DNA from: CAMEON01 sp045577755
Lineage (GTDB): Bacteria; Bacillota; Clostridia; Oscillospirales; CAG-272
Length of the DNA: 37,577 nt
Reading direction: 5' to 3'
NCBI GenBank assembly: GCA_045577755.1
Contig: JAZNJA010000218.1
Span: forward strand, 1 to 37,577
Made by a program: the position numbers and the translations under genes. Below, one piece after another: positions 21,915 to 29,719 of the stretch. How positions within the stretch are numbered: position 1 is the stretch's first letter; each line of letters starts with the position of its first letter. A model generated the notes under the pieces. It ran no database searches and was not told the DNA's origin. It saw nothing but the letters and a program-made list of their open reading frames with translations.

Positions 21915-23312
21915 ATGGATAATTCCGCAAAGACTATGGACAAGATCGTCGCGCTGTGTAAGAACCGCGGCTTCATCTTCCCCGGCTCCGAGATCTACGG
22001 CGGTCTCGCCAACTCCTGGGACTACGGCCCTCTGGGCGTTGAGTTCAAGAACAACGTCAAGAAGGCTTGGTGGAAGAAGTTCGTCCAGGAGTGCCGCTAC
22101 AACGTGGGTCTGGACTCCGCCATCATCATGAATCCCCAGACTTGGGTGGCTTCGGGTCACCTGGGCGGCTTCTCGGATCCCCTCATGGACTGCAAGGTCT
22201 GCCGCACCCGCCACAGAGCCGACAAGCTCATCGAGGACTACGCCTTCGTCAATGGCCTGGAGGACAACCCTGCCGGCTGGACCGACGATGAGATGATGGC
22301 CTACATCAAGGAAAAGCACATCGTCTGCCCCTCCTGCGGCAGCGGTGACTTCACCTCCATCCGTAAGTTCAACCTCATGTTCAAGACCTTCATCGGTGTC
22401 ACCGAGGACTCCTCCAACACCGTGTATCTCCGCCCCGAGACCGCTCAGGGCATCTTCGTCCAGTTCAAAAACGTGGCCCGCTCCACCCGCCGCAAGATGC
22501 CCTTCGGCGTAGCCCAGATCGGTAAGTCCTTCCGCAACGAGATCACCCCCGGTAACTTCGTGTTCCGTACCCGTGAGTTTGAGCAGATGGAGCTGGAGTT
22601 CTTCTGCAAGCCCGGCACTGACCTGGAGTGGTTCCGGTACTGGAGATCCTACTGCGAGCAGTGGCTCTACAACCTGGGTATGCGCCGCGAGAACCTGCGT
22701 CTGCGCGACCACAGCCCCGAGGAGCTGTGCTTCTACTCCAAGGGTACCACCGATATCGAGTTCCTGTTCCCCTTCGGCTGGGGCGAGCTCTGGGGTATCG
22801 CTGACCGTACCGACTACGACCTGACCCAGCACCAGACCGTGTCGGGCGAGTCCATGGAGTTCTTCGATCCCGAGACGGGCGAGAAGTACATCCCCTACGT
22901 CGTGGAGCCCTCCCTGGGTGCCGACCGCGTGGCTCTGGCCTTCCTCTGCGACGCCTACGACGAAGAGATCGTGGATCCCGCCAAGAACGACGTCCGCGTG
23001 GTGCTCCACCTCCATCCCGCTCTGGCTCCCGTCAAGGCCGCCGTTCTGCCCCTGTCCAAGAAGCTCTCGGACAAGGCTCTGGAGGTCTACGACGAGCTGG
23101 CTAAGTACTTCAACATGGAATTCGACGAGACCGGCTCCATCGGCAAGCGCTACCGCCGCCAGGACGAGATCGGTACTCCCCTCTGCATTACCTACGACTT
23201 CGAGTCCGAGACCGACGGCTGCGTGACCGTCCGCGACCGCGACACCATGGAGCAGGTGAGACTGCCTATCTCCGAGCTGAAGGCTTACATTGAGAAGGCC
23301 ATCGCATTTTAA
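21915..23312 (+). CDS. glyS: Glycyl-tRNA synthetase, alpha2 type
   Basis: The 465-residue enzyme is the homodimeric class II glycyl-tRNA synthetase. Visible signatures are the N-terminal GFIFPGSEIYGGLANSWDYGPLG, the class II motif 2 region FRNEITPGNFVFRTREFEQMELEFFC and motif 3 VEPSLGADRVALAFL, followed by an anticodon-binding domain. Four cysteines in CKVC and CPSCGS could bind zinc in the insertion. It charges tRNA-Gly and is essential. The start at 21915 follows AAAGG. It is transcribed from its own promoter and ends in a strong terminator. Length is typical. Confidence 0.97.
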   Translation: MDNSAKTMDKIVALCKNRGFIFPGSEIYGGLANSWDYGPLGVEFKNNVKKAWWKKFVQECRYNVGLDSAIIMNPQTWVASGHLGGFSDPLMDCKVCRTRHRADKLIEDYAFVNGLEDNPAGWTDDEMMAYIKEKHIVCPSCGSGDFTSIRKFNLMFKTFIGVTEDSSNTVYLRPETAQGIFVQFKNVARSTRRKMPFGVAQIGKSFRNEITPGNFVFRTREFEQMELEFFCKPGTDLEWFRYWRSYCEQWLYNLGMRRENLRLRDHSPEELCFYSKGTTDIEFLFPFGWGELWGIADRTDYDLTQHQTVSGESMEFFDPETGEKYIPYVVEPSLGADRVALAFLCDAYDEEIVDPAKNDVRVVLHLHPALAPVKAAVLPLSKKLSDKALEVYDELAKYFNMEFDETGSIGKRYRRQDEIGTPLCITYDFESETDGCVTVRDRDTMEQVRLPISELKAYIEKAIAF

Positions 23313-23330
23313 TTTTGAGTGAATACGGGT

Positions 23331-23370
23331 GGGCGCGGCTGAAAGGCTTGCGCCCGCTCTTTCTGTTTTT
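23331..23370 (+). terminator. Terminator after glyS
   Basis: GGGCGC pairs with GCGCCC around a 13-nt loop, followed by a T-rich tail (CTCTTTCTGTTTTT), beginning 18 nt after the stop codon. Confidence 0.85.
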
Positions 23371-23402
23371 CCATTCATCTATTTTTCTACAAGGAGACGA
23401 TC

Positions 23403-24173
23403 ATGATGACCCAAGAGACACCTGTCAAGAATCCACACGCGGGACACCGCGAGCGGCTCCGTGAGCGCTACGCCCGCTCGGGCATGGAGGATTTTGCGCC
23501 CCACGAGGTGATGGAGCTGCTCCTCACCTACGCCATCCCCCGCATTGACGTCAACCCGATGGCCCACGCCCTCATTGAGGAATTCGGCTCGGTGGCAGGG
23601 GTATTGGACGCTACCGAAAAGGAATTGACCGAGGTCAAGGGCATCGGCCCCAAGACCGCGCGGTTTCTGAAGATGCTCCCCGAGGTGTTCCGCCACTATC
23701 AGTTATCGGGCTATGACGACCGAGAAACCTACGATACCGTCGCCAAGCTGGGAGACCACCTCCGTGCCCTGTACACGGGGGTCACGGTGGAGCGGGTCTT
23801 CCTGATCCTTTTGGACAACAGCCTGAAGATCAAGGCCTGCATACACCTGTGCGACGGCTCGGTGAACTGCTCCTCGTTGACGGTGCGGACCATCGCCGAG
23901 CACGCCCTCCGCGGAAACGCCGCCGCGGTGGTGCTGGCCCACAACCATCCCAGAGGGCTGGCGATTCCCTCAAGCGCGGACCTGGAGGTCACCCAGACCG
24001 TGGAGTGCGCCCTGGAGACCATCGGGGTGCCCCTGCTGGAGCACTTGATCGTAACCGAGAACAGCTACGCCCCCATCCTGCGCCACCGCAAGGGGCTTCT
24101 GCGCTCGTCGCCCAAGACGGGGCAGATCGACCAGGAGTTCTATCGGCGGTTCTATGGGGAGGAGCAATCGTAA
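23403..24173 (+). CDS. radC: RadC/JAB-domain DNA-associated protein
   Basis: The 256-residue protein has an N-terminal helix-hairpin-helix segment (about 68-90, LTEVKGIGPKTARFLK) and a C-terminal JAMM metallopeptidase-like domain with H180-N-H182-P-x-G and S190/D193 as metal ligands. RadC proteins are linked to DNA repair or recombination by tradition, but the activity of the chromosomal protein is unresolved. AAGGAG precedes two adjacent ATGs, either of which could start. The glyS terminator separates it from glyS. The 430-bp region downstream holds TIR element 1. Confidence 0.9.
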   Translation: MMTQETPVKNPHAGHRERLRERYARSGMEDFAPHEVMELLLTYAIPRIDVNPMAHALIEEFGSVAGVLDATEKELTEVKGIGPKTARFLKMLPEVFRHYQLSGYDDRETYDTVAKLGDHLRALYTGVTVERVFLILLDNSLKIKACIHLCDGSVNCSSLTVRTIAEHALRGNAAAVVLAHNHPRGLAIPSSADLEVTQTVECALETIGVPLLEHLIVTENSYAPILRHRKGLLRSSPKTGQIDQEFYRRFYGEEQS

Positions 24174-24220
24174 GCGGGGCTGTTCTTTTCGATAGTGGGA
24201 GAGGTAATTCAACTCATATT

Positions 24221-24484
24221 TCAAATTTGGGTTTGGCGGGGAGTTTGCTACCCGTAACGGATCGCATATTTCTATGCACGCGTACTCCTTCACCCGCCTG
24301 CGGGCGGGAGCTCCCTCCCGGAGGGAGCCTTAGGAGCGCGGGGCAAAATCACTTGTCGGGTAACTAATTTCCGCGGGGCAAGGCGAAAGGCTCCCTCTCC
24401 GAGGGGGCTCCCGCGAAGCGGGTGGGGGAGTCATCACGAGAAGTGAGGCACTCTTTTCTGTCAGACCGACAAACCCCAATTTGA
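24221..24484. mobile_element. TIR element 1 (264 bp, non-coding)
   Basis: The ends TCAAATTTGGGTTTGGCGG and, inverted, TCAAATTGGGGTTTGTCGG match at 17 of 19 bases. Inside, two long palindromic blocks (24291-24331 and about 24387-24424) are inverted relative to each other and contain CACCCGC..GCGGGTG. No reading frame looks coding. This fills most of the 433-bp gap between radC and the sigma-factor gene. No target duplication is obvious. Confidence 0.85.
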
Positions 24485-24533
24485 AGGCCAGTAGGATAGT
24501 AACAGTTTTTTTGGAAAAATTATCCCTTCCCCC

Positions 24534-24560
24534 GCAACATCCCCCAAAAATATCCGCCTA
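24534..24560 (+). promoter_or_regulatory. Candidate ECF-type autoregulatory promoter
   Basis: GCAACA (24534-24539), a 15-nt spacer and CGCCTA (24555-24560) lie 47 nt before the sigma-factor start. This fits the AAC..CGTC-like ECF pattern. No TTGACA-type promoter is visible here. Confidence 0.55.
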
Positions 24561-24606
24561 TAAGGGTGAGGCACAACGCCACATTCCATTGAAAGGAGGG
24601 AGCGCC

Positions 24607-25164
24607 ATGGAGGACGTCCACATCATCGAGCTGTTCTTTGCCCGCGACGAGGCCGCCTTGCTGGAGACCGAACGCAAGTACGGCGGGAGGCTCACCGCGC
24701 TGGCCTGCTCCATCACCGAGGACCCCCAGGACGCCGAGGAGTGCGTCAACGACACCTATTTAGAGGTCTGGCAGGCCATTCCTCCCGCGAGACCCGACCA
24801 TCTCTTCGCTTTCCTCGCCAAGATCCTGCGGCACAACGCCCTGACGGTCTGCGAGAAGCGTCACGCCAAGAAGCGGGAGGGGGTCACGGTGGAGCTGACG
24901 CGGGAGCTTGCGGAGTGTCTGCCCGACAGCTACGACCCCACCGCGGAGGAGGACAGCGCGGCCATCCGCAAGGCCATGGAGGACTTTCTCCGCGCGCAGG
25001 AGGAAACGGCGCGCAGGCTCTTTCTGCGGCGGTACTTCTACGCGGTTCCCGTCGCCGAGCTGGCGAAGGAGACGGGGCTGACCGAATCGGCGGTGACCTC
25101 ACGGCTCCACCGTCTGCGGGAAAAGCTCCGCGTACATCTGGGAAAGGAGGGGATCGGACTATGA
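24607..25164 (+). CDS. ECF RNA polymerase sigma factor (ECF30-like)
   Basis: The 185-residue protein has region 2 (about 5-75; DAEECVNDTYLEVWQAIPPARP) and region 4 with a helix-turn-helix (about 130-178; AVPVAELAKETGLTESAVTSRLHRLREKLR), the two-domain layout of extracytoplasmic-function sigma factors. The region-2 sequence resembles the ECF30 group common in gut Clostridia. It should direct RNA polymerase to promoters of the AAC..CGTC kind, including its own. AAGGAGG precedes the ATG at 24607. The stop codon overlaps the anti-sigma start (ATGA), a translationally coupled pair. Confidence 0.93.
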   Translation: MEDVHIIELFFARDEAALLETERKYGGRLTALACSITEDPQDAEECVNDTYLEVWQAIPPARPDHLFAFLAKILRHNALTVCEKRHAKKREGVTVELTRELAECLPDSYDPTAEEDSAAIRKAMEDFLRAQEETARRLFLRRYFYAVPVAELAKETGLTESAVTSRLHRLREKLRVHLGKEGIGL

Positions 25165-25919
25165 AGAAGGAAAACGGAAGCAGACTGCTCGGTATCGTGG
25201 GAGAGCTGGACGACGCCCTGATCGCCGAGGCGGCCGAGCCTATGACCCCCTCGCTACAGCAGGAGACGCCCCGCAAAAAAGGGCTCGTTCTTCGGCGGGC
25301 TTTCGTGATCGCGGCGGCGGTACTGCTGCTCTGCGGGCTGGCGGTGGGTACCGTCCTGGTCCTTGACCGACGGAGTCCCGGGAGCAGCGCAGAAAAGGTC
25401 CCCCTTTGCGTCACAGACGATCTGGAGGAATTCGTGGCGCATTGGCAGGCAACCCACGACGAGCAGGGGATGGACTTTCTGGTGGTGCCGGTGTGCAAGA
25501 CAGATGAGTTCATTTTCGTTCGCGCTCATGAGAACGAGTACTACTACTTCTACCGCTTTATGCCTACGGGTACGGTATCCGACTCGTCGGGCATTTCTCC
25601 TTCCCTGTACGATGTGGGTATCGAGATCTCGCTGTCCAAAAGCGACGGCTCCTATGCGGCGGTGCTGGATCAGTTCAACCTGACCGATCGTGGGGGAAAG
25701 GCCTTCTATGCCCATGGCGATCAGTCGAAGATCTGGTATATCAACTACAACGGACACCGCCTGTCGGTGCGCTTCTTCAACGCGGCCCCCTTGCGGGATC
25801 CCGAAGATTTCCGTACCGTGATCGACCTGTTCGAGTTCCTGGTCTTCACCGAGGACAATACGCCGACCCTGCCCGAAAAGGAGACCGCCACCGAGCCGCC
25901 CGTAACGAATACGCCGTGA
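25161..25919 (+). CDS. Probable membrane anti-sigma factor
   Basis: The 252-residue protein has a 45-residue cytoplasmic N terminus (LLGIVGELDDALIAEAAEP, resembling the start of ECF30 anti-sigma factors), one membrane helix (46-68) and an extracytoplasmic domain of about 180 residues with no recognised fold. It ends in a Thr/Pro/Glu-rich tail. Overlap with the sigma gene (ATGA) and the N-terminal segment support a role in holding the sigma factor inactive until an envelope signal arrives. AAGGAGG precedes the ATG. It has no zinc anti-sigma HxxxCxxC motif. Confidence 0.8.
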   Translation: MKKENGSRLLGIVGELDDALIAEAAEPMTPSLQQETPRKKGLVLRRAFVIAAAVLLLCGLAVGTVLVLDRRSPGSSAEKVPLCVTDDLEEFVAHWQATHDEQGMDFLVVPVCKTDEFIFVRAHENEYYYFYRFMPTGTVSDSSGISPSLYDVGIEISLSKSDGSYAAVLDQFNLTDRGGKAFYAHGDQSKIWYINYNGHRLSVRFFNAAPLRDPEDFRTVIDLFEFLVFTEDNTPTLPEKETATEPPVTNTP

Positions 25920-25921
25920 TC

Positions 25922-25960
25922 ATATCCCACCTCTGTTTTTACGGAGGTGGGATATTTTTT
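25922..25960 (+). terminator. Terminator after the sigma/anti-sigma pair
   Basis: ATATCCCACCTC pairs with GAGGTGGGATAT around a short loop and is followed by TTTTTT. It starts 2 nt after the stop codon. Confidence 0.95.
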
Positions 25961-25981
25961 GCACAAATTTTCCCAAACCCC

Positions 25982-26010
25982 TTGCAATTTGCTTCAAAAT
26001 TGTGTATGAT
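25982..26010 (+). promoter_or_regulatory. Promoter of the MBL-fold hydrolase
   Basis: TTGCAA (25982-25987), 17 nt, TATGAT (26005-26010), about 32 nt before the start codon. Confidence 0.82.
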
Positions 26011-26042
26011 ATATATAACCTGAAAGCAAAGGAGCGCACTCC

Positions 26043-26831
26043 ATGAAAGTCACCTTTCTCGGCACCGGCGCGGCCGACTGGGACATAGGCGCCTTTGTTC
26101 CCGGTCAGTTCCACCGCCGCTTTTCCTCGGTCCTCATCAATGACGATCTGCTGGTTGATCCCGGCCCCCATATCTTCCATTTCTGTGAGCAGAACGGCAC
26201 CCCCGACCTGCTGGACGGTGTGAAGAACATCATCGTCACCCACTCCCACGGGGACCATTTCACCCCCGAGACGGTAGCCAAGCTCTGCGTGGGCAAGGAC
26301 TGCACGGTCTGGGCGGATGCCGCCTGCAAGCGCAAGCTGATCCGTGTGCTGGGGGAGGAGACCGCCGAAAAGATCAACTTTGTAGAGACAAGACGCAACC
26401 GCGACTATGAGATCGGCGGCTACAAGGTCACCTCCCTGCGCTCCAATCACGCCACCGAGGACCCCGACGAGGATACCCGCTTGTACCTCATCGAGGAGAA
26501 CGGCCGCATCCTCTACTACGGCTGTGACTCGGCCTGGATCCCCACGGTCTCCTGGAACGTCATCCGTACAAAGCCTGTCAACGCCATGGTGCTGGAGCTG
26601 ACCTGCGGCGAGACCGCCACCTTTGATTGGCGCATCTTCGAGCACAATACCCCAGAGATGCTGGAGATCATGCTGACCATGTTCCGCAAGTACAAGCTCT
26701 TCGCCCCCGACGTCAAGTATTACGTCTCCCACCTGGCGCGGACGCTCCACACCGACCATGAGGGTCTTGTGAAGTATCTGGAGCCCATGGGGGTCACGCC
26801 CGCCTACGACGGGTTCAGCTTTGAAGTGTAA
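26043..26831 (+). CDS. MBL-fold metal-dependent hydrolase
   Basis: This 262-residue cytoplasmic protein begins with the typical KVTFLGTGAA strand and carries the metal motif THSHGDHF (H67, H69, D71, H72), a later histidine in LRSNHA, the aspartate in YYGCDSA and a C-terminal SHLAR histidine. The pattern is closest to the PhnP/RNase Z-like phosphodiesterase branch, but the substrate is not determined. It has its own promoter and an AAAGGAG ribosome site. TIR element 2 lies immediately downstream. Confidence 0.85.
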   Translation: MKVTFLGTGAADWDIGAFVPGQFHRRFSSVLINDDLLVDPGPHIFHFCEQNGTPDLLDGVKNIIVTHSHGDHFTPETVAKLCVGKDCTVWADAACKRKLIRVLGEETAEKINFVETRRNRDYEIGGYKVTSLRSNHATEDPDEDTRLYLIEENGRILYYGCDSAWIPTVSWNVIRTKPVNAMVLELTCGETATFDWRIFEHNTPEMLEIMLTMFRKYKLFAPDVKYYVSHLARTLHTDHEGLVKYLEPMGVTPAYDGFSFEV

Positions 26832-26863
26832 TCTACCATAACATTAGGCGATTGCAAAATGCT

Positions 26864-27101
26864 TCAAATTTGGGTTTGTCGAACTGTTTGACGGGAAGGA
26901 CACGGCAATATCCTCGTTAGCCCTCTCACCCGCTTCGCGGGAGCTCCCCCGGAGGGGGAGCCTATTAGCCTTGTCGGATAAGGGAAAATCACAAACATGG
27001 CACGAAAGGCCCCCCCTCTGGGGGCCCCCCCGCCGTAGGCGGGTGAGAGGGCAACTCGTAAAGGGGAACACAAACCAACAGCCTGATAAACCCCAATTTG
27101 A
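26864..27101. mobile_element. TIR element 2 (238 bp, non-coding)
   Basis: Its termini are TCAAATTTGGGTTTGTC and, inverted, TCAAATTGGGGTTTATC. Inside, GCCCTCTCACCCGC (about 26920-26933) and GCGGGTGAGAGGGC (27039-27052) form a 14-bp perfect inverted pair around further GC-rich palindromes. It shares terminus type and interior style with element 1. It explains most of the 365-bp gap before the EEP-family gene. Confidence 0.85.
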
Positions 27102-27137
27102 TATCCCCAAATACTTTCCCACATTTCAAAAATCTCC

Positions 27138-27166
27138 TTGACATTCTTCTCCATAAATGTTATAAT
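27138..27166 (+). promoter_or_regulatory. Consensus promoter of the EEP-family gene
   Basis: TTGACA (27138-27143), 17 nt, TATAAT (27161-27166); both perfect, 30 nt before the start codon. Confidence 0.93.
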
Positions 27167-27196
27167 AAACACAAATCACCCCATCAAGGAGGTTCC

Positions 27197-27970
27197 ATGG
27201 CAACCACGCTCAAGATCATGTCCTTTAACCTCCGTGTGGATAACACGGGAGACGGCATCAATTCCTTTACCAACCGCTTCCACCGCGTAGTGGAGGTTCT
27301 TGAACAAGAAAAGCCCGACCTGGTGGGCTTCCAGGAGGTCACCGACAGTATGCGCGCCCGCCTGCGGGATCACCTCCCGGGCTATACCGTCCAGGGCTGC
27401 GGCCGCGAGAAGAGCTACCACGGCGAATCCATGCTCATCGCCTACCGCACCGACGCGGTGGAGCTGATCTCCCTGGAGAATATCTGGCTCTCCCCCACCC
27501 CTGCCGTTCCGGGCTCCACCTTTGGCGGCGATCAAAGCGGCTGTCCCCGTATGTTCACCGCCGCTCTCGTCAAGCACGACACAGTGCCTGCCCCCTTCTA
27601 CTTCATCAACACCCACCTGGACCACGTGGGAAAGGACGCCCGCTATCTGGGCGCCATGCAGCTCTGCCAGTATATCTCCGCTCACCGTGAGCATTTCATT
27701 CTGACAGGCGACTTCAATGCCACCCCCGAGGCGCGGGAGATCAGCCTGATCACGTCGGCTCTTTCCCATCGCGGGGCCCTGGATTGTACCGCGGAGTTGG
27801 GTCCTACCTTCCACAACTTCGGCCGCCTCGCCCCCGAAGCACGGGTCAAGATCGACTATATTTTCACCGACGGCCAATGTAGCTCAGCCTACGTCGTGGA
27901 GGATATCCCGGCGGAGGGACAGTACTACTCTGACCACAACGCCGTCTGCGCTTTCATTACCCTGGAATAA
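27197..27970 (+). CDS. Endonuclease/exonuclease/phosphatase-fold protein
   Basis: The 257-residue protein has the EEP order: MSFNLRVD (N11), FQEV with metal ligand E47, INTHLDH (H140, D142), LTGDFNATPEA (D172, N174), and the C-terminal YYSDHNAV with the catalytic Asp-His pair. The family includes nucleases, sphingomyelinases and phosphatases. Absence of a signal peptide suggests an intracellular role, but the substrate is unknown. AAGGAGG precedes the ATG at 27197. It is probably co-transcribed with the small coiled-coil gene 18 nt downstream. Confidence 0.9.
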   Translation: MATTLKIMSFNLRVDNTGDGINSFTNRFHRVVEVLEQEKPDLVGFQEVTDSMRARLRDHLPGYTVQGCGREKSYHGESMLIAYRTDAVELISLENIWLSPTPAVPGSTFGGDQSGCPRMFTAALVKHDTVPAPFYFINTHLDHVGKDARYLGAMQLCQYISAHREHFILTGDFNATPEAREISLITSALSHRGALDCTAELGPTFHNFGRLAPEARVKIDYIFTDGQCSSAYVVEDIPAEGQYYSDHNAVCAFITLE

Positions 27971-27988
27971 CAGAAAGGAAATACCGTT

Positions 27989-28285
27989 ATGGCACAGAAT
28001 CAGAACAGCAGCCAGTCCCCCGCCGCCGAGGGCATCAAGAAATCCCTGGGCTATGCCGCCGATCTGGCCTCCCTCAAGATCAAGCTGGGCAAGGCCAAGA
28101 GCCGCCGTAAAGCCGCCTATACCCGTCTGGGTGAACTGTCCTACACCAAGTACCGCCCCCGTACAAGCGACGTCTCCGAGGACATCGAAAACGCCATCGC
28201 CGCCGCCGTCACCGAGATCACGGATCTCACCCATGAGATCACCGAGCTGGAGCTACGGGTCAAGCTCCTCAAAGCGGGCGCGTGA
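27989..28285 (+). CDS. Small coiled-coil hypothetical protein
   Basis: The 98-residue protein is helical and charged. The central KIKLGKAKSRRKAAYTRLGELSY segment and the C-terminal heptad-like EITDLTHEITELELRVKLLK suggest two antiparallel coiled-coil arms. There is no cysteine, signal peptide or membrane segment. AAAGGA lies upstream of the ATG, 18 nt after the EEP gene. It is unrecognised beyond this; the terminator follows at once. Confidence 0.78.
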   Translation: MAQNQNSSQSPAAEGIKKSLGYAADLASLKIKLGKAKSRRKAAYTRLGELSYTKYRPRTSDVSEDIENAIAAAVTEITDLTHEITELELRVKLLKAGA

Positions 28286-28297
28286 CGGGCTAACAAG

Positions 28298-28336
28298 AAA
28301 AATCCCTTATCCGTATTCGGAAAAGGGATTTTTTAT
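28298..28336. terminator. Bidirectional terminator between convergent genes
   Basis: AATCCCTT pairs with AAGGGATT, with T residues on one side and A residues on the other, so it can stop both the plus-strand coiled-coil gene and the minus-strand kinase gene. Confidence 0.85.
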
Positions 28337-28376
28337 TGGCCATTCTTTACCGAGAGGGGCGGCGTCACCCGAGAGC

Positions 28377-29396
28377 TCAACGCTGTACCCGTCCCGACCC
28401 GTCTCCTCCCGCCAGCTTCTCTACCTCGGAGACGCTGACACGGTTGAAGTCACCCTCCACCGAGTGCTTCAGAGCCGAGGCAGCTACGGCGAACTCAATG
28501 GCCGCCTGGGTGGACTTGCCCGTCAAGAGGGAGTAGATGAGCCCCGCGCCAAAGCTGTCGCCGCCGCCCACACGGTCCACGATGTGGAGGTGGTAGGACT
28601 TGGGGAAGCAGTAGTTCTCGCCGTCGTAGAGCATACCCGCCCAGTCGTTGTCGCTGGCGGAGATGGAGGAGCGCAGGGTGATGGCCACCTTTTCAAAGCC
28701 GAACTTGTCAGAGAGCTGCTTGGCCACCGACTTGTAGCCCTCGTGGTTGAGCTTACCGCCGTAGATGTCGGTGTTCTCAGCCTCGATACCGAAGACGTCC
28801 TTGGCGTCCTCCTCGTTGGAGATGCAGACGTCCACGTACTCGCAGAGCTTGGTCATGGCCTCGCGGGCTTCGGCCCGGGTCCAGAGCTTGCCGCGGTAGT
28901 TGAGGTCGCAGGAGATCTTGACCCCGTGAGCCTTGGCGGTCTTGCAGGCGTCCAGACAAATGTTTACAAGCTCACCGCCCAGAGCGGGGGTAATACCGGT
29001 AAAGTGGAACCAATCGGCGCCCTCAAAGATGGCATCCCAGTCAAAGTCGGAGGGCTTAGCCTCGGCAATGGCCGAATGGGCGCGGTCGTAGATGCAGACC
29101 GACCCGCGCTGGGAGGCGCCCTTCTCCAAATAGTAGATACCCACGCGGTCGCCGCCGCGGACGACCCCCGAGGTGTCCACCCCGAAATAGCGCAGGGAAT
29201 CAATGGCCGCCTGGCCGATGGCGTGACCGGGGAGCTTGGTGATATAGGCGGAATCCAGACCGAAATTGGCCAGAGACACCGCCACGTTAGCCTCGCCGCC
29301 GCCGAAGGTGGCCTGCATCTGGTCGTTCTGGAAGAAGCGGTAGTAGCCATTGGGGGCGAGTCGCAGCATGATCTCGCCGAAGGTGATGACTTTCAT
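28377..29396 (-). CDS. kdgK: PfkB-family sugar kinase, 2-keto-3-deoxygluconate kinase-like
   Basis: The 339-residue protein has the PfkB N-terminal motif FGGGEANVAVSLA (31-43) and the C-terminal ATP/catalytic motif RVGGGDSFGAGLIYSL, whose aspartate is the base. The LRLAPNGYYRF start and the CDLNYRGKLW segment match KdgK, which phosphorylates 2-dehydro-3-deoxy-D-gluconate in uronate degradation. No aldolase or uronate genes are nearby, so the substrate is inferred. The true start at 29396 has GGAG 7 nt upstream; an 83-codon extension is a read-through of the hairpin array. The leader is 36 nt long up to the edge of TIR element 3, so transcription may arise inside the element or from the gene before it. 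Confidence 0.85.
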   Translation of the reverse strand: MKVITFGEIMLRLAPNGYYRFFQNDQMQATFGGGEANVAVSLANFGLDSAYITKLPGHAIGQAAIDSLRYFGVDTSGVVRGGDRVGIYYLEKGASQRGSVCIYDRAHSAIAEAKPSDFDWDAIFEGADWFHFTGITPALGGELVNICLDACKTAKAHGVKISCDLNYRGKLWTRAEAREAMTKLCEYVDVCISNEEDAKDVFGIEAENTDIYGGKLNHEGYKSVAKQLSDKFGFEKVAITLRSSISASDNDWAGMLYDGENYCFPKSYHLHIVDRVGGGDSFGAGLIYSLLTGKSTQAAIEFAVAASALKHSVEGDFNRVSVSEVEKLAGGDGSGRVQR

Positions 29397-29432
29397 GATA
29401 GATCTCCGTATTTGATAGATTTTTGGTGTCGG

Positions 29433-29719
29433 TAAATTTGGGTTTGGCGGTGGATTCTTGCGCCAAAGGCGCATATCGAGCCGCGAAAGCGGCATATCGA
29501 GCCGAAGGCCCATGCCGGAGGCATATCGAACACCCGAAGGGTGTATATCGACAAAAACTCCGGGTCGATATGTCCCTTCGTGACTCGATATGTCCCTTCG
29601 GGACTCGATATGTCCCTTCGGGACTCGATATGTGCCTTGTAGCACTCGATATATCCCTTCGGGATTCGATATGCCCCCTGCGGGGGCGTGACGGGCTTCG
29701 CCCGCTAAACCCCAATTTA
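29433..29719. mobile_element. TIR element 3 (287 bp) carrying hairpin array 2
   Basis: Its ends are TAAATTTGGGTTTGGCGG and, inverted, TAAATTGGGGTTTAGCGG. The first three bases of the right end, read on the minus strand, form the TAA stop codon of the neighbouring methyltransferase. The interior holds the ATATCGA hairpin array (29460-29687) plus a GGGC-TTCG-GCCC tetraloop hairpin. It occupies nearly all of the gap upstream of the sugar kinase. Confidence 0.85.
29460..29687. repeat. Hairpin array 2 with invariant ATATCGA spacers
   Basis: Ten copies of ATATCGA (four forward, six inverted) separate hairpins such as GTCCCTTCGGGAC, ATCCCTTCGGGAT and GTGCCTTGTAGCAC. The orientation flips around AAAAACTCCGGG. 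Several units correspond one-to-one with array 1 read in reverse, including a 22-nt unit differing at one base. It lies inside TIR element 3. Confidence 0.95.

Noticed and set aside
20483..23378. Two minus-strand frames of almost 500 codons each over the MBL lipoprotein and glyS
   Set aside because: Both are antisense to well-supported genes and show the same shadow composition.
29397..29645. An 83-codon N-terminal extension of the sugar kinase
   Set aside because: It reads through the hairpin array, while the ATG at 29396 has a ribosome site and begins the PfkB fold.
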